Assembly: GCA_014904985.1 (NCBI GenBank)
Contig: MU129031.1
Span: forward strand, 58,829-122,828
Reading direction: 5' to 3'
Source: Hydnum rufescens UP504
Lineage: Eukaryota > Basidiomycota > Agaricomycetes > Cantharellales > Hydnaceae
Length of the DNA stretch: 64,000 nucleotides
Positions 36,655 through 48,004 of this stretch are shown here, piece by piece. The notes below the pieces were generated by a model. It searched no databases and was not told the DNA's origin. It worked only from the letters and a program-made list of their open reading frames with translations. How positions within the stretch are numbered: position 1 is the stretch's first letter; each line of letters starts with the position of its first letter. The position numbers and the translations under genes were made by a program.

Positions 36655-36676
36655 GCCTGCCGTCGAGACCGAGGGT
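36571..36676 (+). repeat. Coding minisatellite, 18-bp unit, frame-broken
   Basis: Six tandem copies of a GCCGTCGAGGCCGAGCCT-like unit, encoding Ala-Val-Glu-Ala-Glu-Pro. Copies two and three (36589-36605, 36606-36622) each lack one base, so the frame slips by two and the host gene reads into RRARRRGRTRRRG and stops at 36654. If those two bases were present, the gene would run on to 36772. Confidence 0.9.
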
Positions 36677-36772
36677 GAAGACGAGGCTTTGATTGGAATG
36701 TTGCTGGAACCTGAGCCAAAGAAGCGGAAGACTCTGGCTGCGAGCAGAGGTCCTGCTAAAAGGCGTCGTTAG

Positions 36773-37197
36773 AATCTTTGACTTTCCGCTTGTTGTCAAT
36801 TGGATCTCAATTCCCACTTCCCTCTCCTCTCCACCTCCTACCTTATCCCCGTCTCTCCGCCTCCCCTTTCTCGTGGATTATTCATCCGATTACAGTATGC
36901 CACGATGAATGGTTTGTTTGTCGGCGAGGGGCCGATGTTGAATTTTTCAGGATGCCACAGGACCAATAATAGTAGAAAAGGGGTCCGAAAACGGAAAGAT
37001 ACAGTAAATCTGAAAGAAAAGAGCAAGGCGCAGCATAACGAAGAGATGACGGAAAACCCGAGGGTCCTAGAATGCAGTACTATGACGTGGGTGGACGCAC
37101 ACTTTTCTCTATTTTATAGGAAGCCTGGGAATCTTGGCCGCCAAGACCCGCTACCTAGTAGCGGGAATATGCATTTTTACTTCACGAAAATGCTCCT
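36773..37197. other. Convergent 3' gap
   Basis: The 3' ends of the ParB-like gene (+) and argJ (-) face each other across about 425 bases. A pyrimidine-rich stretch at 36780-36890 and short open frames are present, with no recognisable gene. Confidence 0.45.
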
Positions 37198-38846
37198 CTA
37201 AGTCCTATAGTCGCCATTGATCGTCACGTATTCCTGGGGAAGGTAGGAAGATGCGAGATGAGCAAACAGGGATCGCAACCAGCTGTAAGCAGACTCACAT
37301 GGCTGAGATCGCAGGTCCAGTAGGTTGCGGATGCGTCTCCCACACCGCCCAGGTCGATCAATATGGTCACTTCATCGGCGCTAACGATCTGTTTCGCCCT
37401 TTCTTCGTCTACTTTCTCAGGCTCCCCGTTCACGAGAAGGGCGAGGGGGAGAGAACCGTCAGATGGGATGAAGGAAACCGATACTAGGTTGGGATCAATT
37501 TGCATCGCCTGGGCGGCGAGTCCGTGAACGGTGCTGGTGGAAAGTGGCGCGTAGCCAACGGCGCAGAGAATGCGGCCCCAGCTGCAACAATGCAATCTGG
37601 TCAATCGAAGGGGTGATAACCAGAACATGGAAAGTAGGAGGCGTTACTTTGCGTCTTCGCCGTATAATGCGCATTTGACTAAAGAGGAGGTCGAAACACT
37701 TGAAGCCACATGATGAGCGTCTTCGTAGGTGGGAGCGCCCTGCAATGCTTCTCAATAAGGGGTGATGGGAAGAATTCGAGATAGAAAGACTCATTCACTT
37801 TGACAGTGATTGTGACAAACTTGGTAGCGCCTTCCCCATCATGCACCACTAATTTCGCCAAATCGATCGCAAAACTTGTCAGCTCAGCTTTGAAGACCTC
37901 GTAAGCCTCGGGGTGGGTTTCTTCGTCGATTTCTTCCATAGCGGGATCGGCGGCCCCGTTGGCAAGAGCTAGAATAGTGTCGTTGGTGCTCATATCCCCA
38001 TCGACGCTGATGGAATTGAAGCTCCGGCTAACGGCAAACGTCAGGGCGGATTGCAGACTGCGTGGAGAAATTGCCGCGTCCGTAGCGATGAGCCCGAGAA
38101 GGGTGGCATGCGGGGGCCCCATATTGGGATGAATCATGCCTGCTCCCTTGTCTATGCCAGCGATCCGGACAGTCGTGGAGCGATTGCCACTCGTCCCCCC
38201 AACCGGGAGGTCAAAGGATCGGGCGCGCAGTTTCGGAAACGTGTCCGTTGTCATAAAAGCTTGCGCCGCTGCCTCCCAGTCTGCAAAGTTCGAGCGCGGC
38301 GTGCCCGGTCCAGTCGAAGGGGCCACGGACGAAGTCGCCGCGGACCTGATGCCATCCAACACCTGTGATATAGGGAGAAGCTGCCCGATTACACCGGTGG
38401 ACATCACCAATGTCGAATGCCCGGTGAGAGGTTTCGTCAATGCCGCGTCAGCTGCTTGCACCATCTCCCATGCATCCGCCATGCCCTTGCTGCCCGTCAC
38501 AGCATTCGCACACCCGCTGTTCAACGACAACGGTGTTCGCCCTCCCATTAGATTCGCGCAGGACTTGCGTAGACACTTGCACTGGGGCGGCTTTGAAAAC
38601 GTTCCTCGTGAAACAACCGGCGGAAGACGTGCGGGCCGTCGTGGAAGTGATGAGAGCCAGGTCTTTCGCACCGCCTTCTAACACCGTGGATGCTTTGTTT
38701 TTCTTTACACCCGCATAGATACCTTGGGCTCGGTAGCCGTGAGGGAAAAGGGCGTCATCTATAGGCTGGTGGTGATGGGCCTTTGAAGGCACAGAGCGTG
38801 CAAGCGAGATCGAAGATCTGTGAAAACTGCGAATCGTGGAGGCCAT
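37198..38846 (-). CDS. argJ: ArgJ, mitochondrial ornithine acetyltransferase (frameshifted)
   Basis: Start at 38846 gives MASTIRSFHRSSISLARSVP, a plausible mitochondrial presequence; an upstream in-frame Met lies at 38876. The body reads FPHGYRAQGIYAGVKKNK, TSSAGCFTRNVFKAAPVQVS, NSGCANAVTGSKGMADAWEM, STGVIGQLLPISQVLDGI and SVDGDMSTNDTILALANGAA. GPPHATLLGLIATDAA holds the Ala-Thr self-cleavage site whose Thr is the nucleophile. Introns at VK/GAPTYEDAHHVASS, EDAN/WGRILCAVGYAPLS and DLSH/EYVTINGDYRT all keep frame. ArgJ transfers acetyl from N-acetylornithine to glutamate in arginine synthesis. Near 38522 one extra base shifts the frame: the reading passes NGRANTVVVE and must change frame to give VNSGCANAV. 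No GT-AG intron explains this. Confidence 0.9.
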
Positions 38847-39385
38847 GCCAAGGTTTGCGTCTATGTGAACCGACAAGGCAATTTAAACACTTTGACCAAA
38901 TGGCAAAGTAAGAACTATAATGAATGTGCTCACGCGAAAACACCAAAGATCGTAATCTATTGTCAGGTATATCTGGCCTAGGCGGATGTGTAGATCTGCA
39001 GGAAATCCTGTGTGAACCATGACCACCTACGATGGAACATTACTTACGATGCGCAAAATCCACTTGGATATGAATGCGGGCTCGGCACAGAATTCGAAGT
39101 CCAAGGTACTGCGATTAGTAGTACTCGGGCTCAGATACTATACTAGGTAGTGCGTGGTTGGAAAATCGTTCAATACACCTCAGTGACATTTTGCTTTTTG
39201 ATTCCGCTTGAGCCGCTCCCGACAGACCCTAAATTAAGTGTTGAAGTTCCATCATGCGAAATCATAGAAGTACAAGACAAAACATTCTCAAAAAAGTGGG
39301 GATGGTGGCGACATGGAGGTATTAGCATTGCGTACCCCAAAATCTCGCCACAGCGACGCCGGAAAATTATCACCGTCAAAAGGTT
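38847..39385. other. Intergenic, argJ promoter
   Basis: About 540 bases between the argJ start and the 3' end of tRNA-Glu. No gene is seen. Confidence 0.45.
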
Positions 39386-39467
39386 TCGCGTACGGGGAGT
39401 CGAACCCCGGCCCCCACTGACCACACTAGATGAGAGAGTGGTATCATAGCCGTTAGACTATACACGA
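39386..39467 (-). tRNA. tRNA-Glu (anticodon CUC) with a short intron
   Basis: The minus strand folds as a cloverleaf. The 7-bp acceptor stem TCGTGTA pairs with TACGCGA (one G-U). The D arm TAGTCTAACGGCTATGATA matches tRNA-Glu. The anticodon stem is CCACT/AGTGG, with loop CTCTCA giving anticodon CTC after U33. About 11-12 extra bases follow position 37, where nuclear tRNA introns lie. The T arm is CGGGG-TTCGACT-CCCCG. Total length is 82 bases. It sits 97 bases downstream of the SET-domain gene. Confidence 0.9.
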
Positions 39468-39563
39468 CCCGTCATCAACACCAGTTTGACTCCTAAACTT
39501 ACAACTGCTAGGAGCTTCACATCCTGTTACTAAAAACTGTACAAAACCTGGCCTGTGGCCGAG

Positions 39564-41667
39564 CTAGCTATCACTACAAACATTATCAAGTCCCTTCCAC
39601 ACCCCAGAACAGCTCTCCAGGATCATGCGTTCACCGAGCGCCACTGAAAATGCCATTCGCGTCCTTCTTTGATGAGCGCTTTCACCCATGGTGCTCTATA
39701 ACACACGTATGAAACTCGATTAATCGACAGCAAGCAACAAGCGGTCGAACATACAAGCATTTCGCCAAGCTCAGCCACGGTGAGATGGCTCATGTGCATA
39801 CTTCGTATTCTAGTTTCGCAAAGCCGTACGACGTCATCTGCCACTGGCTCCAGTAATTCCATCAATTCTTCACGGTCACGGTTGGAGATGCCTGCAAACG
39901 ATGGTATCTCCTCGCATTGGTCACCGACAGAAGCCAGGCATGTTACAAGGTTGCGCAAATATTCATGAGCACGAGAAAACTCTTCAGGAAGTAGGTCGCC
40001 GTCTCCGGTCGTGGGTAATAGTGAGCTCAGCCGCAAGGGGGAAGCCGTTGTATCGCCAGATAAAGCCAGAGTTGTTGGGAAACTTGTGCGTCAGCATTGA
40101 TACTCAGGCACAAGCGAGGGTCGATGTTATTATCCCTTGAGGGTGAAACAGGAGCTTCCTTCCGGCCTCGTATGGCCCTGGGCAACAGGCCATCTTCTCC
40201 AAGCGCCGAGGAGACCGGAGGCGAAGTTGTGAACAAAAGATGAGACACATCCACCGGAGGAAGCTCCATATTGGCAATGGCGGCCCATATTCGCATGCGA
40301 GAGAACCACCCTTCTTCTTCGTCTTCGGATCCGTAATGTAGGATAGTATCGATTTCGTCTAGGTCCCATTTAAGCAGGTCGTTGGAATTCCCTTCCAGCA
40401 TGAATCCATACTGAATCATGAGTTGGGTATTGCTCAGACGGCTGTCGTACGAGTTGAAAATTTCGTCTCCCGTAAGGATGGCACTGTTGGTAACCATCTC
40501 GCAAACATCATCCACGTGTGTCGTCAGTGACGGTTGACCGCCATCACTCGGAGGGTGCGAGCCACGACGATCCTCGTTCCCTTTGTCTTCAATGGAGTCA
40601 TGCGGGCACTCAGCCAGAGATCCGCAAGTGGAACAGACGTGATAATCGTCTATTTTAAAAGTGCCCGACTTGCCATTCAATCAATGACGAAAAAAAAGAA
40701 ATGACGATCGCGGTATGAGAAGTGATGAGGTTCACTGACCTCCAGATGAATATTGTGCTCCTCGATATGATTGAAGCTACACAGAGGTCGAGAACCTCAA
40801 AACCAGAGGAATACACTCCTGGAATCGGCACGTACGCATCTGCGATGGGGACCATCGCGACTTTGTGATAAGCATCGACGTGAAATGCTCTTGACGAAAC
40901 AAGGGAAAAGGCGTGATGAAGTCTGAAAGAGTCAGGCTTCCAAGACCAAGTGCATCGAACAGAGGCGAAGCGTATTCCTCATAGAACTTGAAGATGGCCG
41001 GCTGGAATCTCATAAGGACATGCCAGAATTTATCGATACCCAGGGTCTCGTGTTAAGCTTCGACTCACTCACAAGTGTGCTAGATGCCTCTTCTTTTATG
41101 TGCTTCATCAGCTCGGTACCTTGAAGCCACTTGCAATGCCTCTTGAATATCATCATTGTTCATTTCAAGAGGCCAAAATCCAGCGAGATCCACTCGTGTT
41201 TGAGGGAGCGATTGAAGGTAGCCCCACCACCTGGAATCACGCCCGAGTCGCCTAGTCGCAAGGCGTGAGTGAACAAAATCCAGATAAATATAACGGGGGC
41301 ACATGTGGACACGCATACAGTTCAAGAGAGAGGGCTAAGCTCAGCACCAAAGTTGGCACCCAGAGCTCGTGTCCCAGAGCATCGAGAATGGCATTAGAGT
41401 AAGAACATGAGCGAGGGGAGAGCACCGCCGCTTTGGGTATCATAACAACTACTCAAGATTAGATGAGTGAAAATTAGAACTGCGCGACGTGAATAATATC
41501 GATTTACCTGCAGTGGCATTTGGAATTACACCTAACGCAAACACGCTGATGCCAGACTCAGCCTTTCTGATTTCAGGATCCGAGCCTGTATGAGGCGATC
41601 GTATGCTCAGGCGAGGGTCTATGCATATGTGATTGGCTGAGGACCATGCTAGCAAAGCATCAACCAT
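39564..41667 (-). CDS. SET-domain lysine methyltransferase (SETD6/Rkm-like)
   Basis: Start at 41667 gives MVDALLAWSSANHICIDPRL, with another in-frame Met at 41700. Conserved elements follow in order: VFALGVIPNATA and IPKAAVLSPRSCSYSNAI (start of the split SET domain); LGRDSRWWGYLQSLPQTRVD and LAGFWP; SSRAFHVDAYHKVAMVPIAD with FNHIEEHNIHLE after an intron (the substrate/AdoMet site usually read as DxxNH, here AFNH); then GDEIFNSYDSRLSNTQLMIQ with YGFMLEGNSNDLL. The C-terminal Rubisco-LSMT-like helical region ends in ERMILESCSGVWKGLDNVC. Members methylate lysines of ribosomal proteins or transcription factors; the substrate here is unknown. A Cys-rich CSTCGSLAECPHD follows the HLE motif. About ten short introns. 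Confidence 0.87.
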
Positions 41668-42007
41668 GTTGATACTCCGGCGAGCTCCGAGACGGTGCAC
41701 GGCTAGGCACCACCATGAAATCCCCCAATGTGAAAGCCTCTATTATTTTCTATTGTAGATATTCTGATAGTGTGTCCAAAAATAATGTTAAGCCGTGTAT
41801 CCAACACGTCATCATAAGCCCCATTATTGCAGCATCGGCCTCCCCTCACTTGGGCAAGAAAAAAAACGGGAAGATGCCCGAACACACGAAAGCGGGGACA
41901 CATTGAGAAACGAAAGGAGGTCGGAAGTCAGATGGGAATAAAAGTGAGACATTAGCACGGCCCATGAAACACAGGGAATGAAAGACCGAAGAGCACACTG
42001 GCTGGTA
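41668..42007 (-). other. Intergenic, promoter of the SET gene
   Basis: A 340-base gap upstream of the SET-domain gene start and downstream of the transcription-factor stop. Nothing gene-like is visible. Confidence 0.4.
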
Positions 42008-44659
42008 CTAGGTCCCAGGAAGAATAGAAGGGATGGAAGGTGAGCGAAAGAAGGCGCGGATGTTATTCCCCCAAATACGGCGAAATGATCTCACAACAGC
42101 CCTAGCCCTTGATTCAAATAGTCGGTATAGAGCTCTGGAATGAACAATGTCATGGTCCCGGGATAGCGATTCAAAGTCAACTATGGTATCGAGTGACAGG
42201 AGACGTGACGAATACGCACTGGAGAGAGGAAAGAAATCCCGGACTTTGCCCAAACCGAAAAGGATGTCATCCAGATTCCTCCGAAGCACGCGTGAGGGTA
42301 TCGTGGATGTGCGGGCAGGCGTGGATGAAGATGGTGATGAGGCTGTTATGAGGCGTGCTATTGCCGACGGCCGTCCTTGTTCCACTGCTTTAATTGCTAA
42401 CAGTTCCCCGATCAAGACTTGAGCGGCCATGGTCCAGCCTATCTAAAATACCAAGAGACACTAAGTGAGCAACTCACGATAGGATAGGCCTTGAAGAGCA
42501 AGAGAGGGGATGAAAGACAGTGATACGGATCGGCGTCACGTATGCCCAGCCGAGGTGGGTGCATGCATGCGCTCGGGATCCAAATAAGCAATGGGCGAAC
42601 TTTTGAATAGGCCGGGTAATTCAGAAGAAGATCCCACGCCGAGGTGGCTAGGGGCCGCGGAGCCAGGGGGGAAAAAATTGAATGAAACTGATTCTTACTA
42701 TAACGAGTATGTGCGTTGTGCTTGGTTGGACCGAGGCGAAGCGGACCACATTCACCATGTCATTCGCAGCATCCAGCATGACCTGGTGGTGGAATGGATC
42801 GCGATTTGAAAAGAGACTGTGCAGTTGTAGGATACCAGCCAGAGTACAGGTTTGTGCAAGAACAACGGTGTGTTGGCGTGAGCCATGTCTCAGTCGTCGT
42901 TGAGGCGGAGAGGCTAATATATCCTCCACTTCTGCGGACTCTTCTAAATGAAAAGTTTCATCATCTTCCCCGTATGTATCAATCTCCCAAGTACTTGGCT
43001 CGGTCTTGAGGCACGGTAAGGAATAGAAGAATTGTGACAGTTGTGAGTCGATGGAATTGAACGTGTCCCAGAACGTGCTGTCAAAGACAGTTTCTAGATC
43101 AAAGGAGAATTTAATTCGTCGGTATGGACGATGAATAAAGCCTGGAAAGGGTACAAGAAAGGCACACCAGACGAAACCGATCGTACAAATCGATTGGATC
43201 GGTCGTGTAACGCGACACTTCGGGCCCGAATGGAGAGTGCGGTATCCCCACGCTGCACAGTCAGGGTGGGAGAGTCGGCAGCAAAAAGTGACGTGATGGT
43301 TGGAGAAGGGGGAGAAGTGCGAATTTGTTGTAATCGACTTCCTGAACTCAACGAGTTAATTGACCAAGGCGTTGTGATATCCTGTCATTTGAATGGGATC
43401 AAATCGACACTCAGACTATCGGACATTCCTTCAGGAAATGGTACCTCATCTGAGAGATATGGTGCTAAACCATTGGTCCATGACGAACCACGATCCAACT
43501 AGTGAAACATTGAGTGACGGATGGCTCAAGCGAGCGGAAAGAAACGCAACTATGTACAGAGAATTCCACATCCTGATTCGCCGCAAAGTTTCTTCCTCGG
43601 AGCGGGATGGCGGAAGAGGACCTGTGTTCGGGTTAAGTTTGGAAGACTGCAAAGATACTTGATGGAGACTGCAGCCTATCGCAAAAGTAAGGGCGGCTAG
43701 GAACAGGCGATGAGCAGTAGGCGATGAGCCCGAGAAAGGAGAACGAACAGGACGTATAACACACGCCAAGGTCGGGACGGTTGGTGTAGAAACAATAGCG
43801 AGAGAAGAGGACAGCTGCCATGCAAATATCCATGGGTCTATCGCCTGAGACTGTGGCCTGGGAGAGGAGGCGGTGTGTGCGTTGAAGGAATATAGCCTCG
43901 AGATCGGAGAGGGGACGAGGAGAGAAATGGCATGCGACAAGGAAGATGGCACTGTGCAGACATGGGGGAAGACTATCCGGATCGGAGGGAGGGAGGTGGA
44001 CGGATCGTTTGAAGTCTTGCACAGACATGTAAAAGCTGAATTGAAATATGTGTGAGCAGAACACAGCCAATCTTGAACAAACTAGTTAGCACAACAAGGG
44101 TATGAAGGAAGAGAGAAACTCACAGATGGTCGGTGAGTTCTCCTGGGAGCATAACGTTGGGGTGCACATTGTAGTCGAGCTGAATTCCTAGATCGAGATC
44201 GTCTTCACCTTGGAGGTCGGAATCAAAGTCGTCACCGCAGTCGGGTCATCTTCAAATTGGCGACGACGGGCCTGAAGGATAAGCTCTTCGAGCTCATCGA
44301 CGCGCGCCTGGAGAGCAGCATCTGGTTCAGCCTCAGGAGCCTAGCGAGGAGGGTGAGTGTGGGTGGTCCACCGCCGAACTTGGCTGTACGCACATGCATG
44401 CTTGAGGGAGGGAGGAGGAGAACGGTGTGCAGTGCCTTTATCGTTGGTGAAAGCAGCGGGGAATGTCCGCCTAGGTGAAATTGGCGGGCAGACCCACCCG
44501 AGGAATGAGATGCGCAGCCAGACATGAACCAGCAGGCTCGGTGCTTGATGGCCGCCCAGCCCACGGCTACGGCGCCACTTGCGCCCTCGGCCATCCGCCT
44601 TCGCGCACCGGCCACATCCCGCTCCTGGGCGTAAAAGACGTCCGCCTTTTAGCGGCCAT
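42008..44659 (-). CDS. Fungal-specific transcription factor (fungal_trans type)
   Basis: The middle of the gene matches the fungal_trans regulatory domain: GIQLDYNVHPNVMLPGELTD, DFKRSVHLPPSDPDSLPPCL with HSAIFLVACHFS, SGDRPMDICMAAVLFSRYCF, then LPPSRSEEETLRRIRMWNSL and QRRLRHGSRQHTVVLAQTCT. The last exon begins IGWTMAAQVLIGELLAIKAV and ends FFRSPSIPSILPGT at 42008. Upstream is a heptad-like ALQARVDELEELILQARRR, as often follows a Zn2Cys6 cluster. The cluster itself is not resolved; the best start, 44659 (MAAKRRTSFTPRSG), does not show six cysteines in one frame. A one-base deletion is implied near 44240, between FEDDP and GDDFDSDLQGED. Its target genes are unknown. Start and several introns are tentative. 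Confidence 0.65.
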
Positions 44660-44776
44660 CTCTGACCGATTTGCTTCCGGCAGCGGTATCTATCGGGAGA
44701 AACACTGCCACATACACACTTCCCCGCCCCCATGATTGGCGCCAGAATAATATACAAAACAGACGCATGTACTCGA

Positions 44777-47700
44777 TTATGAAACTTCTGTGGCCACTGC
44801 CCCCCCATGTTCACGCTCCAGCGCCTCCGCCCATCCTTCCTCAAAAACCTCCGGGCTGACTGAAGGATTCGCAATAGTGTCGGCTAATCGATTCCGGTTC
44901 CCCACCACGAGACTCTCCTTCCACTTCTCTACTGTTCTCGGGACCTGACTGTAAGACCCCAACCCAGGCAATGCGGAAAATCAAACGGCAATTCTAATGG
45001 CACGTATAGGATGCGTACCTTGGAGCATAGGTTCGAGCGAACAGCGCCGCCTCCGGAACTCGGTCTGTCGACGCTAGCAAGTCCACGCACGGCTTAGGAT
45101 CACCCAATTGAAGTAACGCCGCAAGTGCGATATTATTCTGCCCTTCGCTTACTGCAAATGAATAGTCCCGTCAACTTTAGTCTCCGCGAGGACGAGAAAT
45201 GACATACCAGAAAGAGCAGCCAATTTAGATAGCCCTTCGCGATCGCCTGTTGCCAGGTAGAGTAGCAGCAGCGAACTCGAATCTCTAGCCTTCTCGTAGC
45301 ACTCCTTCGCTTGATCAAATTTCCATACGGCCAGAGCTCGATCCCCAACTGCCTTCCATCTAGCATCCGATTCCGGCGAAGGGGTCACACGAGCAATCTC
45401 CAATGCAATCTCCAGATCATCTATGGAAATCGCGAGATCGAATTTGTGGTCTAAATCGCTGGTCAATTGTAGTGCCAATTCCTTGTGGCCTGCATTGGAA
45501 GATTTGTCAGCTGTCCGTACCCTTCGTACCAAAAATAGATATATACCTTGTGCTTCGAGGAACCGAGCCACCTTATTACGCTGTTCTGGTGGCACCGCTG
45601 GCAGTATCTCTGTCGCTGCATTCAGGTCGCCACGAAGAACGGCAGTCTGATATTCGATGTATGCCAGCGAAAGCCCAAAACCATATATGTTCAAGTCTTT
45701 GTCTGCCACATAGACCCGATTGTGCGCTGGAATGTACCCAACGAGGTACATTGTCCTGAATCAGTCAAAGTCACGGGCGGTTAGATTCCGTTCCCAAGAA
45801 AATACCAGTCCACCCACGTGTCGAAGTGGTTTACGGTTTGGGGTTGAGAACCGACCAAATAATTGAGTCGGTTGGCAGCATTCGTATACACGAAGCACTC
45901 CCCGACCCACTTAGCGGTCCTGACACTAATGCATCAAATTTCGTTAGCAATAAGGTTCAGTACAACAACACTCAGAACCCACTTCTCAGTGACCTCAGAC
46001 ACGACGTCGAAGGCCTCTTCGACTCCGTCGTCAGCAATCTCGGCCCCTTCTTCCAAGCGCGACGGTATAAGCCTCTCGATCGAACCGAAGGATATAAAAC
46101 GAATCATCGGCGATGATCGCAACCTAATGCCCCGGTCCCCGACCATATCACCTATTGATATAAAGCATCACGACACTGACCCAGTAAGTAATTTCAAACA
46201 TACGTTTTTAGCCTCAACTTCGATTCTTCTAACCACTTCCCCAGTTTCCCAATCCCAGAAGATAACAAATCCACTACCAATGGCACCGAGAAGGGTCCCA
46301 CTAAACACACCTTCCACTACCCAACTCCCGACACCTTTAAGTCCCGACCAACCCGCGGTCTTCTCCTTGAAATTCCGGAATACTTTTATCTTCGTCTTGG
46401 CGTCCACGACAGCATACGTATTCGAGTCCCCGGCCCATGCAAAGGAGGTTCCGCTTCCAAAGGCCTTGTTCCGCCAGGCAAGCGCAGTATAAATGATGTA
46501 CTCGCCATCACCACACACGGTGACGAAGCGCCCGTTGGGTGAGTGTTGAAGGGTGGATGGATACACTTCCGTTGATCCCAATTCTTTCGGAGGAAGACTC
46601 AATCTTTGCCCATCAGGGCTTTCATCATCTGTTCATCAAATCGACAGTCAGACCCCTTGTTTGTAAGTGCATCTGGGACAATGTCACCTTGTGCAGACTG
46701 GAGGTTGAGAGAAAGCACTTCTGAATTTCGAACGTATACTACTTTCCCTGCATGATCCATGCTGAAAGTTGGTTCCTCACGACCAAGCTACAAATCAGCT
46801 ATTAGCCTCGCCTGTCGAAGCGCCAGAAAACAATTTACGAACCTGAATTACGACGAGTCCTTCATCGTATCCGATAGCAACATCATTAGACCCTTTCGGA
46901 ATGCTATGCACCAGGCACGTTCCAGCGAGTAGTTGAGAGTATTTTCCAGACGGTATGTGTTGGCGTGCCATATTTTAATAGTCCCATCTTCAGAACCAGA
47001 CACGATAATGGGGAGAGAAGGGTGAAATATTGCGAAAGAAACGTTGGAAGAGTGAGATTCGAGTGTTTGAACACATGACTTGGAGTGATAATCCCAGACT
47101 TTCACAAGCCTTCGAGGGATAACACTTCAGCAGGGGGATACCCCATTAAGACATCAGGACGCACCGATCGTCACCTGTGGTGACCAAGTAGGGCTTTTCA
47201 CCTCCGTGATAATATTGAACATAATTCACGCCCTTCTCGTGCGCGTCCAGAGTAAAGTTTGGTTGTGAGGATCCAATTGACCAGACTTTGACAGTCCTGT
47301 CTAGACATGCTGACGCGAACGTATTAGAATCTTTTGGATTAATCGCGAGGTTCATAATATAGTGCGTATGGCCTTCGTAGACCTTATTAACGATGGATCA
47401 AGCCCCTGATGCCAAGGTAGGTTTAGACAGAAATAGATATACCTGTACACACTTCCACCCTTTATCCCAATCCCAAGCTTTGATCGTCATGTCGTCACTC
47501 CCAGTCAGAACCAAGGAGAGAGTTGGGTGTACAGTTAAGCACCGAATGTAGTCGGGATGTGCCTCGAAAGCAGACACTTTTTCATGCGTGTTGTAGTTGA
47601 ACGTCCGCAGCTGAAAGTCATCAGAGCCTGCGACGAACCATTGTTTTCGCGCGACGAAGTGGACACAACGAACTGGGACTTCCGCAACCTCGAAAGTTTT

Positions 47701-47896
47701 GATCAGAGCCCCGGTCTCGTGGTTATATATGTGTACGGAGCCATTGTAAAGCCCAGCAAGGATCCAGGGCTCAGTCGGATGAAAATCAACCGACTTGACT
47801 CTATCGGAACGCGCGAATAACTTTCGCTGCTCACAAAATCAGGAGAACAATTCAGAATGTCCGAAATAATGAACTCACATTGACGTCCAGTAGCAT
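44777..47896 (-). CDS. SEC27: Sec27, coatomer subunit beta'
   Basis: Start at 47896 gives MLLDVN, and one intron later [20 protein letters not shown], the exact family N-terminus. WD40 repeats follow ([90 protein letters not shown]). The COPI-specific region has [60 protein letters not shown] and [20 protein letters not shown]. The tail reads [20 protein letters not shown] with WAEALEREH and TAA at 44777. Sec27 is part of the COPI coat and binds dilysine retrieval signals for Golgi-to-ER transport. The 3' end is about 120 bases from the start proposed for the transcription factor. The 5' end shares a 108-bp gap with BUR1. Confidence 0.96.
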
Positions 47897-48004
47897 GAAA
47901 TACGTCTGGAGAGCTAACCACCTTTTGCAAAGACGTGTTAGGTGTCAACTCAACGCCGGCGTTTGCCGCCACTTTTCGCGACGCTACAGCCCATTTAACT
48001 TTTC
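47897..48004. promoter_or_regulatory. Bidirectional promoter between SEC27 and BUR1
   Basis: Only 108 bases separate the divergent start codons of SEC27 and BUR1. Both genes are constitutive in other fungi. The gap has no TATA box. Confidence 0.6.

Noticed and set aside
44480..44660. Zn2Cys6 cluster of the transcription factor
   Set aside because: CGRC and other cysteines occur, but in different frames; six cysteines with proper spacing cannot be assembled without guessing.
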